Shown piece after piece: positions 1 through 8,701 of a stretch of DNA of 64,000 nucleotides. Both the position numbers and the translations under genes were made by a program. The first letter of the stretch is position 1. Every line of letters starts with the position of its first letter. Location: assembly GCF_003248515.1 (NCBI RefSeq), contig NZ_QFOB01000001.1, forward strand, positions 434,001-498,000, written 5' to 3'. The notes beneath the pieces are model-generated. The model saw only the letters and a list, made by a program, of their open reading frames with translations, was not told the origin of the DNA and ran no database searches. Source of the DNA: Sphingomonas sp. Its GTDB lineage: Bacteria > Pseudomonadota > Alphaproteobacteria > Sphingomonadales > Sphingomonadaceae.

Positions 1-646
1 CCAGCGTGATCGTGCGCGTCAGCGCGCGGATCGCCAGCCACGGGCCGAAATGGGCAATCAGCTTCATCGCCTTCTTGCGATCGCGCTCCACCTCGCTCCA
101 CAGGCCCAGCGCGATGCGGGCACGATCCGATCGCAGCACGAACAGGTTCGCGCCCGACCAGGCCTCACCCCGGAATTTCAGCCACGTCCGCCGATTTTCC
201 GGATAGGCGGCAAGCAGGATGCGCCGGCCGACCACGCCCACCGCGACGTCCGCATCGCCGGCGCCTGCCATCATCGCCTCAATCATCGGCACGGTAAGCA
301 GGGGATGATCCGCTGTCGTCACCAGCACCGGCCAGGGCGCTTCGGGGCCGCCCGCCACCGCCGCGACGCTGGTGGCGATGCCGCTGTCCGAATGGACGGT
401 GCCGATGCGCGGCTCGGATGCCATCCACGCGCAATCGCCGTCGAACAATTGCGCGGGTGCCTGCGCCATCACGACGATGCGCTCGATCCCGGGTGCCGCC
501 AGCAATGTCCTGGCGACGCGGCTCAGCATCGCCTCGCCCGCCACCTTGACCTTGGCCTTGCGGCTTTCCCCGAACGCCTGTGCCAGCGGGTCCACGCCCG
601 GCCGCTGCCCCGCAAGCAGGATCGCGGTCCAGCGCTGCATGCTCAT
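1..646 (-). CDS. MobA-like nucleotidyltransferase, C-terminus cut by window edge
   Basis: The reading frame starts at an ATG at 646 and runs off the left edge with no stop, so about 215 residues are visible. The N-terminus has the sugar/MobA-type nucleotidyltransferase layout: WTAILLAG(Q)RPG near residues 6-16 in place of the usual LAGGxGxR, and a VLVTTADHPLLT stretch near residue 110 that fits the metal-binding Asp motif of this fold. Its ATG overlaps the stop of the upstream CDP-alcohol phosphotransferase gene (ATGA), so the two are translationally coupled. A nucleotidyltransferase followed by a CDP-alcohol transferase is the pairing expected when one enzyme makes a CDP-activated polyol and the other transfers it. 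The nucleotide and substrate cannot be read from sequence. Codon use is like its neighbours. Confidence 0.75.
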   Translation of the reverse strand, partial: MSMQRWTAILLAGQRPGVDPLAQAFGESRKAKVKVAGEAMLSRVARTLLAAPGIERIVVMAQAPAQLFDGDCAWMASEPRIGTVHSDSGIATSVAAVAGGPEAPWPVLVTTADHPLLTVPMIEAMMAGAGDADVAVGVVGRRILLAAYPENRRTWLKFRGEAWSGANLFVLRSDRARIALGLWSEVERDRKKAMKLIAHFGPWLAIRALTRTITL

Positions 647-1710
647 TCCAGCCAGCTCCGCACCGCACGGCCACGCGCGCGCCAGATCAGCGCCTCGGCG
701 AACTGCACCGCGTGCACGCCCAGCGAGATGATCGTCCACCAGGCGACCGCGATCAGCCCCCAGTCCGGCCTCCCGACCAGCAGGAAGGCGGCAAGGATCG
801 GCATGTTGGGATTGCGCCGCGCCGTGATGAGCCGGAACCAGCTGTCGAAGCGTCGCCACACATGGATGTGGATGCCGAAGAGCGCGATGAAGCCGCCCTC
901 GATCAGCCGCTGGACGACATAGCCGCCCATGATCGCGGCCATGCAGAGCCAGAAGGCTTCCTCGGAAAGCCGCCGGCCATAGGCGATCAGGCCGACGCCC
1001 CACGCATACCACCAGAAGGGCGGATGGATCAGATCCATGCCATGATCGAAGATATTGCCCCAGGCCGACGAAGTGATCGTGCAGCGCGCGAGCTTTCCGT
1101 CGACCGTATCGAGGATCATCATGAAGAGGCCGGCGGCGAGCCCCGGCCAGTAATCGCCCGTCCAGAACGCCCAGGTGGCGATCACACAGAAAACCGCGCT
1201 GATCGTGGTCACCTGATTGGGCGTGATCCCCCACCGCGCGGCGATCCGCGTCATGTGGAATGCCCATTCGGGCCACATATATTTGGTCAATATGTCGGTG
1301 ACGCCCTTGTAGGCGCCCCAGTAGCTCGCCCGCTCGATCAGGCCGACGGAAGCCGGCGTCAGCTTTTCCATGAACGGCCGCTCGCGCTTGCGCAGCGTCT
1401 GGTTCTCCAGTTCGGTCGTCTCTTGCGGCACGGCATCCAGCGCGTACGGATCAGGCTGCGTGGCCGTGACATGCGCGATCACGGGCACGCCATCGCGCGT
1501 GATCGCATGGCCGGGACGGGCGGCGGCATATTTCAGCCACAGCGGATCGAAGACATAATCGAGATTGACGACCAGCGCGCCCTCCGCACCGGCATTCGCC
1601 GCCAGCGTGAAGCCCTGTGCGGCGGCGATGCGCCGCAAACGCTCCCGCGTCGTCAGTCCCCAGATCAGCGTATCATTCTCGCCGGCAGGGACCAGCGGCG
1701 GCAACGTCAT
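643..1710 (-). CDS. CDP-alcohol phosphatidyltransferase family membrane protein
   Basis: This 355-residue protein carries the full CDP-alcohol phosphotransferase signature: D204-G205-x2-A208-R209, G218, D222 and D226, the residues that bind Mg2+ and the CDP-alcohol. Several hydrophobic helices surround it (about residues 170-340). About 150 residues precede the catalytic domain; a VVNLDYVFDP stretch near 47-56 gives a weak impression of a nucleotidyltransferase remnant, as in bifunctional inositol-phosphate enzymes, but I cannot name the domain. The ATG at 1710 overlaps the TetR stop (ATGA), and its own stop overlaps the nucleotidyltransferase start. The likely reaction is transfer of a phospho-alcohol from a CDP carrier to an acceptor at the inner membrane; the substrate is unknown. 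A longer in-frame start at 1830 would lie inside the TetR gene and was not used. Confidence 0.85.
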   Translation of the reverse strand: MTLPPLVPAGENDTLIWGLTTRERLRRIAAAQGFTLAANAGAEGALVVNLDYVFDPLWLKYAAARPGHAITRDGVPVIAHVTATQPDPYALDAVPQETTELENQTLRKRERPFMEKLTPASVGLIERASYWGAYKGVTDILTKYMWPEWAFHMTRIAARWGITPNQVTTISAVFCVIATWAFWTGDYWPGLAAGLFMMILDTVDGKLARCTITSSAWGNIFDHGMDLIHPPFWWYAWGVGLIAYGRRLSEEAFWLCMAAIMGGYVVQRLIEGGFIALFGIHIHVWRRFDSWFRLITARRNPNMPILAAFLLVGRPDWGLIAVAWWTIISLGVHAVQFAEALIWRARGRAVRSWLE

Positions 1711-2339
1711 TCGGTTTTGCCCCAGATTCTCAGAAAGCCTTCCACCGCCATGTCGACATCTTCTTCCGGGGTCGAGCAGTAAGTGTCGCCGCGATGCCAG
1801 ATCACGTCGGCGAAGCATCCCGCCTGGCACAGCGACAGAAACTGGCGCGCCGCAATCTCCGGATCCCCCTGCTGCAATCGCCCCGCCGCCATTTCATCCG
1901 CCATGTAGCGGGCAAGGCGCGCGCGGCATCGGGCAGGCCCCCGTTCATAGAACGCCTTCACCAGATCCGGAAAGCGATGCCCTTCGGCGGCGATCATGCG
2001 CTTCAGAGCACGCGCATCCTCCGACAATATCTTGGCGAGAAACACGCGGCCAAACCGCCTCAGCGCCGCAGCCGTACCGCCGCCGACCAGAAGGGCCTCG
2101 TCCAGCGCATCGCTGAAATGGCCGACCAGCTTGTCGACGATGGCGAGAAACAGATCCTCCTTCGAAGGGAAATGGCTCCACAGCGTCGTCTTCGATCCGC
2201 CGCAATCCGCCGCGATCGCCGACATGGACGTGTCGGCGAAACCATTTTCGAGGAATGCGCGTTTCGCGATGTCGATAATCGCCTCGCGCCTGACTTCCTT
2301 GCGCCGGCTGCGCCGGTCGGTGAGGCAACTCTCTCTCAT
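1707..2339 (-). CDS. TetR/AcrR family transcriptional regulator
   Basis: This 210-residue protein has a TetR-type N-terminal helix-turn-helix at about residues 18-62 (AIIDIAKRAFLENGFADTSM, then GGSKTTLWSHFPSKEDLF) and a helical ligand-binding C-terminus. It is divergent from an EmrAB-type efflux operon, and the 71 bp between the genes contain a 12-bp palindrome with an imperfect copy exactly 60 bp away, suiting a repressor of both directions. It is also the first gene of an ATGA-coupled operon with a CDP-alcohol phosphotransferase and a nucleotidyltransferase, so its level may be tied to an envelope-lipid pathway. The ligand is not predictable. Confidence 0.9.
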   Translation of the reverse strand: MRESCLTDRRSRRKEVRREAIIDIAKRAFLENGFADTSMSAIAADCGGSKTTLWSHFPSKEDLFLAIVDKLVGHFSDALDEALLVGGGTAAALRRFGRVFLAKILSEDARALKRMIAAEGHRFPDLVKAFYERGPARCRARLARYMADEMAAGRLQQGDPEIAARQFLSLCQAGCFADVIWHRGDTYCSTPEEDVDMAVEGFLRIWGKTE

Positions 2340-2344
2340 GACGA

Positions 2345-2356
2345 TACTATATAGTA
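2345..2356. promoter_or_regulatory. Palindromic operator 1 in the TetR/efflux intergenic region
   Basis: TACTATATAGTA is a perfect 12-bp palindrome centred at 2350.5, 6 to 17 bases upstream of the TetR start codon. It covers the likely -10 element of the TetR promoter, so binding would block its own transcription. Assignment to the adjacent TetR is inferred from position and symmetry. Confidence 0.6.
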
Positions 2357-2404
2357 CACTTTTCTGTTGACAAGCTATCGACGGAAGCGCAGGCGCCGAA
2401 ACCG

Positions 2405-2416
2405 TACTCTATGGTA
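2405..2416. promoter_or_regulatory. Imperfect palindromic operator 2 overlapping the efflux gene start
   Basis: TACTCTATGGTA matches operator 1 at 10 of 12 positions. Its centre lies exactly 60 bp away and it includes the ATG of the outer-membrane efflux gene at 2411. This position suits repression of initiation or early elongation. A TTGACA at 2367-2372 lies between the two copies, but I could not place a matching -10 box. Confidence 0.5.
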
Positions 2417-3847
2417 TCACATCTTTCCCCCTGGCGCACCGCCGCCTCCCTCCTCGCCGCCATGCCGATGCTGGCGGCGTGTGTCCCTCAACTCGGGGCC
2501 GCGCCCCAGCCGCGCGCGGCCGGATCACTGGCGAGCACGCAGGCGCTTCCAGCCGAATCGGGCGAGTGGCCCGGCGAGGGCTGGTGGCAGGCCTATGGCG
2601 ATGCCCAGCTTACGGCGCTCATCCGGGAAGGCCTTGCCGGATCGCCCGATATCGCGACCGCCGCCGCGCGCGTCGCCAGGGCTGAAGGCATGGCGCAGGC
2701 GGCCGGCGCGGCGCTCGGCCCCACGCTGGATGCGGATGGCAAGGCCGGCACCGTCAAGCAGAGCTACAATAACGGCTTTCCCAAGGAATTTGTCCCCAAG
2801 GGCTGGAAGTCGAACGGCGATGCCTCGCTCCGTCTCGGGCTGGATCTCGATCTGTTCGGTCGCAACCGCGCCACCCGCCGCGCTGCGCTGAGCGAACGGG
2901 ATGCGGTGCGGATCGATGCGACAGCGGCGCGCCTCACGCTCGCCGCCTCGATCGCCAGCGCCTATGCCGATCTGTCGCAGCTCTATGCGGAACGTGACGT
3001 CGCGGTGGACGCGGCGCGCATTCGTTCCGAAAGTGCGAAGCTCGTGGCCGATCGTGTCGCGAACGGGCTGGATACGGAAGGCGAGCGGGCGCAGGCCGAC
3101 TCCCAGGTGCCCTCCGCCCGCGCCGACATCACCGCGCTCGATACGTCGATCGATCTGGTCCGCCATCAGATCGCGGCCCTCGTCGGCGCCGGCCCCGATC
3201 GCGGGCTGAGCATCGACCGGCCGCAGCTGGCGGCGCCGGCTGCGGGGGCTTTACCCGCCAATGCCGGCATCGCTCTGCTCGGCCGTCGGCCCGATATCGT
3301 TGCTGCGCGCCTGCGGGTGGAGGCGGCAGACCAGCGCGTGAAGGCGGCGAAGGCTGCCTTCTATCCCGATGTCAGCCTGTCCGCGCTGATCGGCGTCCAG
3401 TCGCTCGGCCTTTCCAATCTGGTCGAGAAGGATTCGATCTACGGCAATGCCGCGCCGGCCTTGTCGCTGCCGATCTTCGATTCGGGTCGCCGCTCGGGCG
3501 ATTATCGATCGACGCGGGGTGATTATGACGCCGCCGTCGCGGATTATGATCGCACGCTGCTGGCGGCGCTGCGCGAAGTGGCGGATGCGATCAGCAATCG
3601 CGCCGGCCTCCAGCGCGAGGACAAGGATGCCAGCGCCGCGCTTGAGCGGAGCGAGGCCGCCTATCGCATTGCCCGCCTGCGCTACGAAGGCGGGCTTTCC
3701 ACCTATCTATCGGTGCTCACCGCCGAGGATGCGGTCGTCGCGGCCCGCCGCCGCGTCGCCGATCTTCGCGCGCGCGCCTTCACGATCGACATTGCATTGA
3801 TCCGCTCGCTCGGCGGCGGCTTCGCCAGCGAACAAGGAAAAGGCTGA
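2411..3847 (+). CDS. NodT/OprM-type outer-membrane efflux lipoprotein
   Basis: This 478-residue outer-membrane factor is the exit duct of a tripartite efflux pump. The N-terminus has a lipoprotein signal ending in LAAC, with the acylated cysteine at residue 24. The rest has the two-repeat TolC layout, with long Ala-rich helices and the family pattern GRRPDIVAARLRVEAA near residues 293-308. Its stop overlaps the start of the next gene (TGATG), so it is coupled to the membrane-fusion and MFS genes. The ATG at 2411 is chosen because it gives the complete lipoprotein signal; it sits inside operator 2. The substrate is not evident. Confidence 0.92.
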   Translation: MVSHLSPWRTAASLLAAMPMLAACVPQLGAAPQPRAAGSLASTQALPAESGEWPGEGWWQAYGDAQLTALIREGLAGSPDIATAAARVARAEGMAQAAGAALGPTLDADGKAGTVKQSYNNGFPKEFVPKGWKSNGDASLRLGLDLDLFGRNRATRRAALSERDAVRIDATAARLTLAASIASAYADLSQLYAERDVAVDAARIRSESAKLVADRVANGLDTEGERAQADSQVPSARADITALDTSIDLVRHQIAALVGAGPDRGLSIDRPQLAAPAAGALPANAGIALLGRRPDIVAARLRVEAADQRVKAAKAAFYPDVSLSALIGVQSLGLSNLVEKDSIYGNAAPALSLPIFDSGRRSGDYRSTRGDYDAAVADYDRTLLAALREVADAISNRAGLQREDKDASAALERSEAAYRIARLRYEGGLSTYLSVLTAEDAVVAARRRVADLRARAFTIDIALIRSLGGGFASEQGKG

Positions 3848-5040
3848 TGGCCGAAGACAATCCCCAGATCCCGGCCGAGGTTAAGCGGCAGGAAGAAACC
3901 GCGCGGCCGGCCACATCGGCCCCCGCCCCGGCACAGCCCGATCCCGCCGAACAGAAAGCGAAGCGCAAGCGCCTGCTGACGATCCTCGCGCTTGTCGTGG
4001 GCGTCGTCGCGGTGCTGCTGCTGCTGTATCATTTCCTGATCGGCGTACGCCACGTTTCCACCGACAATGCCTATGTCGGCGCCGATACGGCGCAGATCAC
4101 GCCGCTCGTCGCGGGCGCCGTCGCCGAAGTGCGCGTCGCCAACACGCAGCTGGTGCGCAAGGGGGACATTCTCGTCGTGATCGATCCGGCCGATGCCCGC
4201 ATCGCCGCCGATCGCGCGGCCGCCGATCTCGGTTCCGCGCGGCGCAAGCTGAGCGAGACGCGCTCCACCGGCGGATCGCTCGCGGCCGACGTCACCGCGC
4301 GCGACAGCGATGTCGAGCGGGCACGGGCCGAACGCGTTTCCGCGCAGGCCGATTTCGACAAGGCGCAGACCGATCTTTCCCGCCGCGAAAAGCTGGCCGG
4401 TGCCGGCGCCGTTTCGGGCGATGAACTGACGACCGCGCGCAACGCCTTCGCCACGGCACGAGCCCGCCTGCTCGTGTCCAGCGCGGCGGTCGATCAGGCG
4501 CTCGCCAACCGCAAGGCTTCACTGGAGAAGCTCGCCGCCAACCAGGCGCTGACCGAAGGCCCGACCGAATCCAATCCGGACGTCGCCTCGGCCCGTGCCC
4601 GCTATGATGCGGCGAAGCTGGATCTCACGCGCACCGTGATCCGCGCGCCGATCAGCGGCATCGTCGCCCAGCGCAACGTGCAGGTGGGCCAGCGCGTCGC
4701 CCCCGGCACGGCGGTCATGACGATCGTTCCGTCCTCGGCCATGTATGTCGATGCGAACTTCAAGGAAGGCCAGCTCAAGAAGGTCCGTGTCGGCCAGCCG
4801 GTGACGCTGGAGGCGGACATCTATGGCGGCAGCGTGGAATATCATGGCAAGGTGATCGGCATGGCGGGCGGCACCGGATCGGCCTTCGCGCTGATCCCGG
4901 CGCAGAATGCCACCGGTAACTGGATCAAGGTGGTCCAGCGCCTTCCGGTGCGCATCGCGCTGGATCCGAAGGAACTGGCGGATCATCCGCTGCGCGTCGG
5001 CCTGTCCATGGATGTCGACATCGACGTTTCGGAGCACTGA
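3847..5040 (+). CDS. EmrA/HlyD-type membrane fusion protein
   Basis: This 397-residue periplasmic adaptor has a Pro/Ala-rich cytoplasmic tail, one membrane helix (about residues 42-64), a biotinyl-lipoyl-like half beginning VSTDNAYVGADTAQITPLV, a coiled-coil hairpin, and the second lipoyl half with TRTVIRAPISGIVAQRNVQVG. This order is typical of EmrA-like adaptors that pair with DHA2 MFS pumps. It overlaps the upstream gene by one base and is followed two bases later by the pump gene. Together the three genes should form a continuous inner-to-outer membrane drug exporter. Confidence 0.93.
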   Translation: MAEDNPQIPAEVKRQEETARPATSAPAPAQPDPAEQKAKRKRLLTILALVVGVVAVLLLLYHFLIGVRHVSTDNAYVGADTAQITPLVAGAVAEVRVANTQLVRKGDILVVIDPADARIAADRAAADLGSARRKLSETRSTGGSLAADVTARDSDVERARAERVSAQADFDKAQTDLSRREKLAGAGAVSGDELTTARNAFATARARLLVSSAAVDQALANRKASLEKLAANQALTEGPTESNPDVASARARYDAAKLDLTRTVIRAPISGIVAQRNVQVGQRVAPGTAVMTIVPSSAMYVDANFKEGQLKKVRVGQPVTLEADIYGGSVEYHGKVIGMAGGTGSAFALIPAQNATGNWIKVVQRLPVRIALDPKELADHPLRVGLSMDVDIDVSEH

Positions 5041-5042
5041 TC

Positions 5043-6578
5043 ATGGCGAGCGCGGCCGTCGCGCCGAAGCCGCTGGGCGCGCCTACGGTCAATCCGTGGC
5101 TGGTGGGCGTGATCCTCGCGCTTTCGAACTTCATGGTGGTGCTCGATATCTCGATCGCCAACGTGTCCGTGCCGCATATCGCCGGCAGCCTGGCCATCTC
5201 GCCCGATCAGGGCACCTGGGTCATCACCTCCTATTCGGTGGCGGAAGCGATCTGCGTACCGCTCACCGGATGGCTTGTGGCGCGCTTCGGCACGGTGCGC
5301 ACCTATCTCGTCGCGATGACGGGCTTCGGCATCTTCTCGGTGCTGTGCGGTCTTTCGACGACATTGGCCATGCTCGTCGCCTGCCGCATCGGCCAGGGCA
5401 TTTGCGGCGGACCGATCATGCCGCTCACGCAGACCCTGCTGATGGCCGTCTTCCCGCCGGAAAAGCGCGGCCAGGGCATGGGCCTGTGGGCGATGACGAC
5501 CGTCGTCGCGCCGATCGCGGGGCCGCTTCTGGGTGGTCCGATCAGCGATAACTGGTCGTGGCACTGGATCTTCTTCATCAACATTCCGATCGCGATCCTC
5601 TGCGTTGGCGGATCTTTCTTCACGCTGAAGCCGTTCGAAACGCCGACCCGCAATGCCCCGATCGACAAGGGCGGCATGATCCTGCTCGTCATCTGGGTGG
5701 GCGCGCTCCAGATCATGCTGGATATCGGCCGCGACCATGACTGGTTCTCGTCCGACATGATCAAGGCGCTGGCCGTGATCGCGGCGATCGGCTTCGTCGC
5801 CTTCGTGATCTGGGAGATGACGGAGCCGCAGCCGGCGGTGAACCTGCGCGTCTTCCGGCATCGCGGCTTCACGATGTCGGTGATCTCGCTGTCGCTCACT
5901 TACGCGATCTTCTTCTCCGCCATCGTGGTGACCCCGCAATGGTTGCAGGGCGCGATGGGCTATACGGCCACCTGGTCCGGCTATGTCGTCGCCTGGCAGG
6001 GGTTATTCGCGGTCGTGATGTCGCCCATCGTGGGCAAGCTCGTCGCCAAGACGGATCCGCGCCGCATCTACACGATCGGCGTGCTGTGGATGGGCATCAC
6101 GATGCTGATCCGCGCCAACTGGTCGACCGATGTGGATTACTGGCACCTGATGCTGCCGCATCTGCTGCTGGGGATCGGCATGCCGATGTTCTTCGTGCCG
6201 GTCACGATGATCGCGCTGGCGGCGGTCGATCCCGATGAGGTGCCGGGCGCCGCCGGCCTCCAGAATTTCGCGCGCACGCTTTCCGGTGCGTTCGGGACCT
6301 CGATCGCGACGACGCTCTGGCAGAATGGCGCCGAGCAGCAGCGCTCGGAACTGACGAACGTCCTGCATACCGATATTTTCCAGCAGCAGGCCGCCGCCGC
6401 CGGAATCACGGGCGAGAAGGCACGCGGCCTGCTGGAGCAGCTGGTGATGGGGCAGGGCTATGCGCTGTCGCTGATCCACATCTATCAGGGCGCGGCGTTG
6501 CTCCTGTTCCTGGCGGCCACCTTCGTCTGGTTCGCACCCCGCCCGCGCGGAGGGCCGCCGGCGGGCGGCGGGCACTGA
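5043..6578 (+). CDS. DHA2-family MFS drug transporter (EmrB-like)
   Basis: This 511-residue protein has about 14 predicted membrane segments and DHA2/EmrB signatures: ALSNFMVVLDISIANVSVPH in helix 1, the QGTWVITSYSVAEAI segment, and the motif-A-like GWLVARFGTVR. It should be the proton-driven inner-membrane pump of the tripartite exporter made with the two upstream genes. It is the last gene of the operon; about 180 bp follow before the next start. Regulation by the divergent TetR is inferred. Confidence 0.94.
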   Translation: MASAAVAPKPLGAPTVNPWLVGVILALSNFMVVLDISIANVSVPHIAGSLAISPDQGTWVITSYSVAEAICVPLTGWLVARFGTVRTYLVAMTGFGIFSVLCGLSTTLAMLVACRIGQGICGGPIMPLTQTLLMAVFPPEKRGQGMGLWAMTTVVAPIAGPLLGGPISDNWSWHWIFFINIPIAILCVGGSFFTLKPFETPTRNAPIDKGGMILLVIWVGALQIMLDIGRDHDWFSSDMIKALAVIAAIGFVAFVIWEMTEPQPAVNLRVFRHRGFTMSVISLSLTYAIFFSAIVVTPQWLQGAMGYTATWSGYVVAWQGLFAVVMSPIVGKLVAKTDPRRIYTIGVLWMGITMLIRANWSTDVDYWHLMLPHLLLGIGMPMFFVPVTMIALAAVDPDEVPGAAGLQNFARTLSGAFGTSIATTLWQNGAEQQRSELTNVLHTDIFQQQAAAAGITGEKARGLLEQLVMGQGYALSLIHIYQGAALLLFLAATFVWFAPRPRGGPPAGGGH

Positions 6579-6758
6579 TTCCGCCCCTCGCCGCGCCCGC
6601 CTCCACCAAAGGGCGTGAGGGTGCGGCTGCGCCGGGCGGCGGCCTCTCCACGAAGGGGAACCCCTGCTGTCGCAAAAGCGCCTTATTGCGCGCGCAGAGG
6701 CATTCACCATATCGCGCCGGCCCCTGGCCGGGCGTCAGACAACGAGAGTGGATCGATC

Positions 6759-7523
6759 GTGGCGAGTAATGCCTTCAAGCCCGGCTTCTGGAAGCGGGAG
6801 CATCATCTGGATCGCATGAACATGCGCCAGCTGGTGGTGGCTTTCTTCCAGTATCCGGCGGTGATCGCCTATATCCTGCTGGCGATCGTCTCGGCCGGCA
6901 TTTTCATCGCGCATCCGGCGGCCGCCCTGCCCACGATCGCCGCGGTCGTGATCTCGATCCTGCTCTATCCGCTCGTCTGGTACACGCTCCATCGCTGGGT
7001 GCTGCACAGCCAGTGGATGTTCAAGGTGCCGATGCTCGCCGCCACATGGAAGCGCATCCACTACGATCATCACCAGGATCCGAACCGGCTGGAAATCCTG
7101 TTCGGCGCGCTCCACACGACACTGCCGACCATCTTCCTGGCGACGGCGCCGATCGGCTGGCTGCTGGGCGGGCTCGGCGGTGCGGCAGCCGCTTTCGCGA
7201 CCGGCCTGCTGACGACCTGCTTCTACGAATTCTGCCACTGCATCCAGCATCTGGCCTATTCGCCGAAGCATCCGATGCTCGTGATGATGAAACAGCGCCA
7301 CATGGCGCATCATTTCCATGACGAGACGGGCAATTTCGGCATCACCAATTTCTTCTGGGATCGCCTGTTCGGCACGAGCTACGCCAAGGTTTCCGAGCGG
7401 AAGAAGAGCGCCACCGTCTTCAATCTGGGCTACACGCCCGAAGTGGCGAAGCGTTGGCCGAAAGTGGCCCAGCTTTCCGGCGGCGTCGCCACCGGCCACC
7501 CCTCGACACGCATCAAGCACTGA
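6759..7523 (+). CDS. Fatty acid hydroxylase / sterol desaturase family di-iron membrane enzyme
   Basis: With the GTG start at 6759 the protein has 254 residues. Four histidine clusters typical of the fatty acid hydroxylase superfamily (PF04116) are visible: HRWVLH at 78-83, HYDHH at 101-105, HCIQH at 160-164 and HMAHH at 181-185, interleaved with membrane helices (about 30-50, 58-76, 122-155). They should bind a di-iron centre and hydroxylate an acyl or sphingoid chain. The stop overlaps the ATG of the acyltransferase that follows (TGATG). Because sphingomonads carry 2-hydroxy fatty acids on their sphingolipids, an N-acyl chain hydroxylase is an attractive role, but this is inference. The frame is open back to 6615; GTG 6759 is chosen because the upstream part looks non-coding and GAGAG precedes it. 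Confidence 0.85.
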   Translation: MASNAFKPGFWKREHHLDRMNMRQLVVAFFQYPAVIAYILLAIVSAGIFIAHPAAALPTIAAVVISILLYPLVWYTLHRWVLHSQWMFKVPMLAATWKRIHYDHHQDPNRLEILFGALHTTLPTIFLATAPIGWLLGGLGGAAAAFATGLLTTCFYEFCHCIQHLAYSPKHPMLVMMKQRHMAHHFHDETGNFGITNFFWDRLFGTSYAKVSERKKSATVFNLGYTPEVAKRWPKVAQLSGGVATGHPSTRIKH

Positions 7524-8701
7524 TGGCATCCGTCGCCAGCGGCGTCACGATCCGCCCGGTCGTGACGAAGGCCGATCGCAAGGCCTTCGTGAACCTGCCT
7601 TTTCGCCTTTATGCCGAGGATCCGGCATGGGTGCCGCCGCTGAAGGATGAGGCGATGGGCCTCATCACGCCGGGCAAGAATCCCTTCTTCGAACATGCCA
7701 AGGCGCAGCTTTTCCTGGCCGAGCGCGGCGGCGAGGTGGTCGGCCGCATCTCCGCCTCGATCGATTATGCCTGGACACCGATGCCGGCCGACAAGGGCGG
7801 CGGCGCCGACAGCGGCAATTGGGGCTATCTCGATGCCGAGGATCAGGAAACCGCCCGCCTGCTGATCGCCCGCGCCGAGGATTGGCTGCGGGGCGAAGGC
7901 GTGAAGCGCGCGCTGGGGCCGATCTCCATGTCGATCTGGGAGGAGCCCGGCCTCCTCATCAAGGGGCATGATCAGCCGCCGACCGTGATGATGGGCCATG
8001 ACGACAGGCGCTACGAAGCGTGGGTCGAGGCCGCCGGCTATGCCAAGGTGAAGGATCTCCACACCTGGGAGCTGGACATCACCCGCCCCTTCCCGCCGCT
8101 GATCGAGCGGATCGTGAAATCGGGCGAGAAGAATCCGCGCATCCGGATCCGCAAGGTCGACAAGTCGAAGTTCAATGAGGAAGCCGCGATCATCCTCGCC
8201 ATCCTCAACGATGCGTGGAGCGATAATTGGGGCTTCGTGCCCTTCACGGAGAGCGAGATCGCATTCGCCGGCAAGAAGATGAAGCCGATCATCTTCAACG
8301 ATCTCGTCAACGTGGCCGAACTGGACGGCGAACCCGTCGCCTTCATGATGACCTGGCCGAACCTCAACGAGCTCCAGGCCGATCTGAACGGCGAGCTGTT
8401 TCCGTTCGGCTTCATCAAATTGCTGTGGCGCCTCAATGGCGGCTTCTCGGGCAAGCCCCAGGTGAACACGATGCGCGTGCCGCTGATGGGCGTGCTCAAG
8501 AAGCTGCAGGCGAGCCGCCTCGCCAGCCAGCTGGCCTTCATGATGATCGAATATATCCGCCGCGACGCCGTGGCCCATTACGGCTCGACGCGCAGCGAGA
8601 TCGGCTGGATCCTCGAGGATAATCAGGGGATGAACTCGATCGCCGAGGCGATCGACAGTCGCATCAACAAGACCTACCGGATCTACGAAAAGGCCCTGTG
8701 A
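7523..8701 (+). CDS. GNAT-type N-acyltransferase (possible ceramide synthase-like)
   Basis: This 392-residue protein begins with a GNAT-like N-terminus (TIRPVVTKADRKAFVNLPF, then YAEDPAWVPPLKDE and FLAERGGEVVGRISASID) and continues with a long domain including FGFIKLLWRLNG and a C-terminal MMIEYIRRDAVAHYGSTRSE. Proteins of this type in alphaproteobacteria are often labelled N-acetyltransferase or dATP pyrophosphohydrolase. From memory, the bacterial ceramide synthase of Caulobacter is of this kind, but I could not align it. Overlap with a fatty-acid hydroxylase gene and proximity to a CDP-alcohol transferase fit lipid acylation. The ATG at 7523 is set by the TGATG overlap; its 3' end overlaps the next gene by four bases. 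Confidence 0.7.
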   Translation: MASVASGVTIRPVVTKADRKAFVNLPFRLYAEDPAWVPPLKDEAMGLITPGKNPFFEHAKAQLFLAERGGEVVGRISASIDYAWTPMPADKGGGADSGNWGYLDAEDQETARLLIARAEDWLRGEGVKRALGPISMSIWEEPGLLIKGHDQPPTVMMGHDDRRYEAWVEAAGYAKVKDLHTWELDITRPFPPLIERIVKSGEKNPRIRIRKVDKSKFNEEAAIILAILNDAWSDNWGFVPFTESEIAFAGKKMKPIIFNDLVNVAELDGEPVAFMMTWPNLNELQADLNGELFPFGFIKLLWRLNGGFSGKPQVNTMRVPLMGVLKKLQASRLASQLAFMMIEYIRRDAVAHYGSTRSEIGWILEDNQGMNSIAEAIDSRINKTYRIYEKAL

